From positions 1 through 47,267 of the forward strand of contig NCGL01000065.1 of NCBI GenBank assembly GCA_002256935.1: 47,267 nucleotides of DNA. Reading direction: 5' to 3'. The notes under the pieces are model-generated. The model worked only from the letters and a program-made list of their open reading frames with translations, was not told the DNA's origin and made no database searches. The stretch's first letter is position 1; every line of letters starts with the position of its first letter. The position numbers were made by a program, and so were the translations under genes. Positions 43,469-47,267 of this stretch are shown here, piece after piece. Origin of the DNA: Bdellovibrio sp. 28-41-41 (GTDB lineage: Bacteria; Bdellovibrionota; Bdellovibrionia; Bdellovibrionales; Bdellovibrionaceae).

Positions 43469-44131
43469 ATGAGGCTGTTGCTAATTGATGATGATACTAG
43501 ATTTATAGAAGCGTTAAAATTGGGTTTAATTAAAGAGTATGACGTTCTTGAGTGTGATCATCCAAAAAAAATAGATTTGATACTTGCGAAAACCAAAGTT
43601 GATCTCCTGTTGTGTGACTTTGACTTTGGTTGTGAAAATATAATTAAATATATTGGTATTCAAAAAAATATGGTTCCGCTAATTGTTATGACTGGCAAGG
43701 CTACGAGAGAAAACATTATCGAACTTTTGAATGCAGGTGTTGATCGGCTGATTGAAAAGCCGATCAATCTTGTTAATCTCAAAACAAAAATAGAGAAATT
43801 GGTTCTTGCTTCTAAAGCAGGTGTTCAGGATACCATCGAGGCTTTGTCTTGTCGAATACACGAGGACGAGAGGGTTGTTGAATTTGACGGGAAAAAAGAA
43901 AAACTGACCCCCCTTGAGATGAAAATCTTAGATTTTTTTCTCAAAAATCCAAATAAAAAAGTAAAAAGAGAAGAGCTTAAAAAACATTTATGGTCGAATG
44001 TGGTTGTCACCAAGCATACCTTAGATACCCACATCGGAAATCTAAAAAGAAAAGTACCGCCACTGAACATTGGGCTAGTATCCGTATATGGAGAAGGGTT
44101 CTTGTTAAAAATTGATGACAAGAAAATTTAA
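43469..44131 (+). CDS. OmpR-type response regulator
   Basis: 220 residues. Receiver (1-115): LLIDDDTRF acidic residues, LLLCDFDF phospho-Asp, IVMTGKA Thr and IEKPINL Lys. C-terminal winged helix (130-220): LTPLEMKILDFFLKNPNKKV, HTLDTHIGNLKRKV and VYGEGFLLK are the OmpR/PhoB DNA-binding pattern. It overlaps the kinase gene by 20 bases, so they form a two-component pair. More AT-rich than flanking housekeeping genes. Confidence 0.92.
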   Translation: MRLLLIDDDTRFIEALKLGLIKEYDVLECDHPKKIDLILAKTKVDLLLCDFDFGCENIIKYIGIQKNMVPLIVMTGKATRENIIELLNAGVDRLIEKPINLVNLKTKIEKLVLASKAGVQDTIEALSCRIHEDERVVEFDGKKEKLTPLEMKILDFFLKNPNKKVKREELKKHLWSNVVVTKHTLDTHIGNLKRKVPPLNIGLVSVYGEGFLLKIDDKKI

Positions 44132-45287
44132 TTTTAAAATAAAAGACAAGGGCCTTTTCTGGGTTGGAGTGATTACAATTGTTTCTTCTAACTTAGTTTT
44201 TATATATGAGTATAGTTTAGTCCCACTCTCTGACTTAACGAACTACTTCGCCACTAGAATAGTAGTTAATTTTTTTGTTATGGTTGCGTGTTTTAACATC
44301 ATGTTTCGTCCTGATGTCATTTTTTGGCATTATGCCTACACGGTGACTTCCTATTGCTACATGATCCAAGGTAATTTTTTTCGTCCTGATTATGAATTTT
44401 CATATATCCAATACCTTATTGCTCAGTCTCTGTTTTTTAAGCAATCAAGAGCCGGATTTTTAATAGTACATCTTACGGGAACAATACTTTTTCTGACTTC
44501 TATGTACCTTAATTTTGAAGTCAATTTTCAACGGAGAATGATTACCCATAGCTTTGCCGATTCGATTTCTATAGTGATAATATGTTTTTTTATTGGGTGG
44601 TTAGTTTTCTCACAGTTTACAAAGGCAAAAGAAGAAAAGGAAAAATCGCAGAGTAAATTTCTACTGGTTGGGAAACAGGCTGTGAATATAATACATGATT
44701 TAAAGTCTTTAGCCTCTGCCCCGCAGATATACTTAGAGATTCTATTGGCTAATAAAAATCAAATTGATCCAAATACAGAAAAAATTTTAAATCATCTTCA
44801 AAATGATTTAACTAATATGGTTAAAAAAACTAAAGATCTATATAGTATGGTTCAGAATAGAGAGTTTTCTTCTGAAAAAGAGGTTGTCAGAGAAACCTTG
44901 AATAAGGTGTTACTTTTTATGAAATCTAGACTTGAAGGTGTGGACCTTATAATAGTTGGGGTATCTTCTAAGGAAGTTTCAAAAGGAATTCTTGAGTTAA
45001 TATTATTGAATTTATTTTATAATTCGTTGGATGCTTTTAAAAAGAATCGAATAGAAAACCCAAAAATTAAAATTACATTTACGGAAGATAAGATTTCTTA
45101 CTTTGATAATGCCGGCGGGATAGAAGAAAGTATAGTCTCTGATTTCAACGCTAATAGGATTGGTTCGAGTGAAGGGCTTGGATTGTACCTTATTAGCGAC
45201 GCTGCCCGTTCCTTTGATTTAGATGTGAGACTCTCTAACAAATCTGTAAATAGTGATACTGGGTTGGAAGTTCAGATTTCATGTTGA
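44112..45287 (+). CDS. Membrane sensor histidine kinase
   Basis: 391 residues. Five or six membrane helices fill residues 10-175 with no large periplasmic loop, suggesting sensing within the membrane. AVNIIHDLKSLASAP is the H-box with the phospho-His; the HATPase domain has the N-box in LILLNLFYNSLDAFKKN, ISYFDNAGG for the G1 box and GSSEGLGLYLISDAA for G2. The DHp domain is short. Partner of the preceding OmpR-type regulator. Very AT-rich codon use may indicate transfer or relaxed selection. Confidence 0.9.
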   Translation: MMTRKFNFKIKDKGLFWVGVITIVSSNLVFIYEYSLVPLSDLTNYFATRIVVNFFVMVACFNIMFRPDVIFWHYAYTVTSYCYMIQGNFFRPDYEFSYIQYLIAQSLFFKQSRAGFLIVHLTGTILFLTSMYLNFEVNFQRRMITHSFADSISIVIICFFIGWLVFSQFTKAKEEKEKSQSKFLLVGKQAVNIIHDLKSLASAPQIYLEILLANKNQIDPNTEKILNHLQNDLTNMVKKTKDLYSMVQNREFSSEKEVVRETLNKVLLFMKSRLEGVDLIIVGVSSKEVSKGILELILLNLFYNSLDAFKKNRIENPKIKITFTEDKISYFDNAGGIEESIVSDFNANRIGSSEGLGLYLISDAARSFDLDVRLSNKSVNSDTGLEVQISC

Positions 45288-45299
45288 TGGCTTTTTAAG

Positions 45300-45584
45300 C
45301 TAGACCGTAATGAAATCGTCTTGGATCTGTTTTTTAAAGCTATCAGATAGGTCTGACCAAACCACAACATCCACCTTAAATGGTAAGTCTGATTCTTCAA
45401 AGGCATCTTGAAGTCTTCGAACTGTTGTTTTGTCGTAGTCCTCAAGTAAGCACAAGTCTAAATCTGACAAGACTCTGGCTTTATTTTTTGCCCTGGATCC
45501 GAAAGCAGAAGCTTTGACATTTAGTGTATCTAAAATACTTTTAACAATAGTAAGATACTTCTCTTCAAGCTGTAGGGTTTTCAT
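45300..45584 (-). CDS. MNT-domain nucleotidyltransferase (antitoxin of HEPN-MNT pair)
   Basis: 94 residues. ASAFGSRAKNKARVLSDLDLC has the minimal nucleotidyltransferase motif GSRAx(n)SDLDL, with a third acid in VDVVVW. In HEPN-MNT modules such proteins AMPylate or otherwise neutralise the HEPN RNase. Its ATG overlaps the HEPN stop by four bases. Confidence 0.9.
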   Translation of the reverse strand: MKTLQLEEKYLTIVKSILDTLNVKASAFGSRAKNKARVLSDLDLCLLEDYDKTTVRRLQDAFEESDLPFKVDVVVWSDLSDSFKKQIQDDFITV

Positions 45585-46000
45585 TTTAAATTTTTTAGAG
45601 TATTGATAAGTTTTATCATTTCAGTGTCAAAAAATTTCAAATCATTAAAAATGGTATTAGCAATGTGTTTGTTATATGTATGAACGGTTTCGTTACGATC
45701 CTTTATGAAGTTGAACCATAACTCTGGGTTATCTATTAGCTTTTCAAGGGCTGCTTCTCTGAAAATGGGCTTAGGACTATTCAGGACTTTACCTCGATTA
45801 GTAAGAATTCTTTTTAAAGTTTTCCATGCAAGTTCATAAGTAAATTCGAAATATTGAATTGTGCCGGCTTTTTCCAAGTCTGACGTGGCTATTTGCAATG
45901 CATTGTGAAATTGATCGAAGGCTAAAAGTAAAGCGGATATGTCTATGCCAGATTCGATAATAAAAGGTGCCGTAGTATTTTTATTTGAGTTCTCTGTCAT
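45581..46000 (-). CDS. HEPN-type protein, HI0074/nucleotidyltransferase substrate-binding family (toxin)
   Basis: 139 residues, all helical: LLAFDQFHNALQIATSDLEK, QYFEFTYELAWKTLKRIL, and the RNETVHTY motif (RNxxxH) that forms the HEPN RNase centre. The HI0074-like arrangement with an MNT gene downstream is a known toxin-antitoxin architecture. No NxxE departure from the family is seen. The upstream 250 bases contain three inverted repeats (46023-46070), likely operators. Confidence 0.88.
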   Translation of the reverse strand: MTENSNKNTTAPFIIESGIDISALLLAFDQFHNALQIATSDLEKAGTIQYFEFTYELAWKTLKRILTNRGKVLNSPKPIFREAALEKLIDNPELWFNFIKDRNETVHTYNKHIANTIFNDLKFFDTEMIKLINTLKNLK

Positions 46001-46022
46001 GACGTCTCTACTTCATAGTTCG

Positions 46023-46070
46023 CCCATTATTGGGTGACCAAAGAATCATAGTTCTTTGGAATAATATTCC
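46023..46070 (-). promoter_or_regulatory. Cluster of inverted repeats upstream of HEPN-MNT
   Basis: Three elements in a row: CCCA-TTAT-TGGG (46023-46034), CCAAAGAA-TCATAG-TTCTTTGG (46038-46059) and GGAATAATATTCC (46058-46070), the last two sharing two bases. They lie 20-70 bases before the HEPN ATG at 46000 and are good candidates for regulator binding. The remainder to 46246 holds a loose AGTTTA/TAAACT repeat (46094-46123) and no gene. Confidence 0.5.
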
Positions 46071-46246
46071 ATGTGAAGCCTTAAGTTGTCTACAGTTTAT
46101 ATATAGATGTGAAAATGTAAACTATTTAACAGGAAAGGTTGAAGGCGGTACTGAGTTACAATACTCAAGATATTCTAAAGATTTTGAGCAAGGTGTAAAC
46201 TTTATCTGACTTGTCCCGAACTAGTGGGTAGAAATTGGAGGTATTT

Positions 46247-46543
46247 GTGGATCAGAATACAATGTTAGTTTTAGGCGTCGTTAAAATTCAAAATCCGGCG
46301 ACAAAACAAATCGAAATTGTAGAGGCAAGAGGATTTGACGTATTGGGATTTTTTTTCCCAGTATTTAGATATGCTTTTGCAGGTATGTGGACTAAGGCAT
46401 TTTTGACTCTTGCTATATTTTGTACGGTAGTAGGGATTCCGATAACGGCATGGCTGACAGGTTTTAATTTTAGAAAGTACAGGTTGGAACATTATTTAAA
46501 GTCTGGTTGGCAGGTGGTAACTGAAGAAAAAAACGTGGCTTGA
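46247..46543 (+). CDS. Small membrane protein, DUF2628-like
   Basis: 98 residues from GTG at 46247, chosen because GGAGG lies five bases before; a TTG at 46235 and ATG at 46262 are alternatives. GFFFPVFRYAFAGMWTKAFL is a hydrophobic hairpin start followed by a second helix (LTLAIFCTVVGIPITAWLTG), then NFRKYRLEHYLKSGW, a tail seen in DUF2628-type inner membrane proteins. Function unknown. Confidence 0.6.
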   Translation: MDQNTMLVLGVVKIQNPATKQIEIVEARGFDVLGFFFPVFRYAFAGMWTKAFLTLAIFCTVVGIPITAWLTGFNFRKYRLEHYLKSGWQVVTEEKNVA

Positions 46544-46574
46544 TTTAAATGCAATAGACGTTCTCAAAAATCAT

Positions 46575-47267
46575 CACTGTTGTCCGGTTTAAATCAGAGG
46601 TTGAAGCTAAGCTGAAGTCCTATAGGGTGGCGGTTTACATTTGGCAATTCGCCCAATAGTATTGATAGTGGCTGTTTTAGCAAAAGCAGCGTCCCGATAA
46701 CGGCCATAGCATCGACTATTGAAATACTGGTCTTGAGTTGAAATCTTAAAATTTGTACGAGTAGGTACGCAATCAACGCCACCATAATCTGCGCTTTCAC
46801 AGCATTGGCGCTGGTTCCAAGGAATTTTTTGATTCGCAAATGCTGCTTCAAAGTTTTAAAGAAAAGTTCCACTTTCCATCTCGCTTTGTACAAGTCACAA
46901 ATTGTTTGCGTGGCCAGGTCAAATCGATTTGTTAAAAACGTTAGTCGCTTGTTCGTGTCCGGATCCCTGTAAGTGATTCTACGCAGTTTGCCTTGGTATT
47001 TGCTACCTGCCTGAGTTTTAAGATAAATGGTTTGATCACAGATGTGGCCTCGTGTCCGGTCGGTGGGTTTACTTTCAACAACTTTAAAAATCATGTTTGT
47101 TTTGGTTCTGGTAACAAACCAAACACCATTTTGATTTAGATCATTGAGCCAAGCGTAATCAACGTAGCGGCGTTGTCCATCGCTTAGTTGAAATTCAAAA
47201 GTCGAGTGGCGGTTTGTGTTAAGCAACTTCGTTGATTTCCTGATTTATGTCAATGTCATTTTGTTCA
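46575..47267 (-). mobile_element. IS4-type insertion sequence, 3' end, right part beyond window
   Basis: The transposase part defines the element. Its outer end lies probably near 46575-46595, where TGTTGTCCGGTTTAAATC follows the stop codon and looks like a terminal repeat, but the other end is not visible for comparison. Confidence 0.4.
46594..47226 (-). CDS. IS4-family transposase, C-terminal part
   Basis: 210 residues: YVDYAWLNDLNQNGVWFVTR is the second-Asp region of IS4 transposases and YKARWKVELFFKTLKQHL the Y(2)R(3)E(6)K signature with the catalytic Glu. The domain with the first Asp is missing; an in-frame TAA at 47247-47245 lies before the TTG start, and the D to Y spacing (SDGQRRY) is two residues longer than usual (DRGY). 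It may be a frameshifted or truncated copy; the window ends 41 bases further, so the rest is unseen. Confidence 0.75.
   Translation of the reverse strand: MLNTNRHSTFEFQLSDGQRRYVDYAWLNDLNQNGVWFVTRTKTNMIFKVVESKPTDRTRGHICDQTIYLKTQAGSKYQGKLRRITYRDPDTNKRLTFLTNRFDLATQTICDLYKARWKVELFFKTLKQHLRIKKFLGTSANAVKAQIMVALIAYLLVQILRFQLKTSISIVDAMAVIGTLLLLKQPLSILLGELPNVNRHPIGLQLSFNL

Overview
The window is a chromosomal segment of a low-to-mid GC, Gram-negative bacterium that I place in the Bdellovibrionota, most likely Bdellovibrionales (Bdellovibrio or Pseudobdellovibrio type). This rests on recall of family content, not on a search: a DUF3015 secreted protein, many short CxxC or hypothetical proteins, an AgmX/PglI-type protein, paired M16 peptidases, FliL, a FadL-type porin and, above all, a large tail-fibre-like protein with a C-terminal S74 chaperone like the mosaic adhesive trimer proteins described in Bdellovibrio. 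No rRNA, tRNA or CRISPR array is visible.

Layout. 1-3.2 kb: the 3' part of a GHMP sugar kinase overlapping a DUF429 protein, then a HigBA-like toxin-antitoxin locus whose toxin gene carries an in-frame stop, then a secreted DUF3015 protein. 3.3-8 kb: housekeeping block (App1-like HAD protein, FecR/AgmX protein, SecG, then tmk-holB-tatD). 8-12.7 kb: a frameshifted peptide-binding protein gene followed by the glycolytic operon gapA-pgk-tpiA. 12.9-16 kb: a small zinc-ribbon protein, a FadL-type porin and threonine ammonia-lyase. 16-22 kb: an accessory-looking zone with two tandem XRE regulators, an E1/ThiF-like adenylating enzyme, an alpha/beta hydrolase, a relic HTH, an autoinducer-synthase/FeeM-like acyltransferase, an XRE plus HTH-sensor pair and a fatty acid desaturase. 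22-25 kb: a single receiver domain and a shrunken HyuA/HyuB-like pair. 25-33 kb: hisC-cmk-rpsA, sppA, a HIT protein, a rhomboid protease, an L,D-transpeptidase and fliL. 33-40.4 kb: two M16 peptidase genes and a likely surface-adhesin operon (anchored beta-barrel, Ig-like lipoprotein, S74 fibre). 40.4-47.3 kb: a secreted anchored protein, a LysR regulator, a cyclic-nucleotide-binding protein with a zinc ribbon, a response regulator/histidine kinase pair, a HEPN-MNT toxin-antitoxin pair, a small membrane protein and part of an IS4-type transposase at the right edge.

Best candidates for something undescribed: (i) the 16.3-21.7 kb cluster, which could make an acylated small molecule (an amino-acid- or peptide-like head activated by the E1-like enzyme, an acyl group transferred by the FeeM/LuxI-like enzyme, the chain adjusted by the desaturase) under several XRE-type regulators; (ii) the three-gene adhesin operon at 35.98-40.37 kb. 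Both are inferences from motifs and context. At least two genes look recently broken (toxin nonsense, peptide-binding protein frameshift), and the L,D-transpeptidase may be a third.
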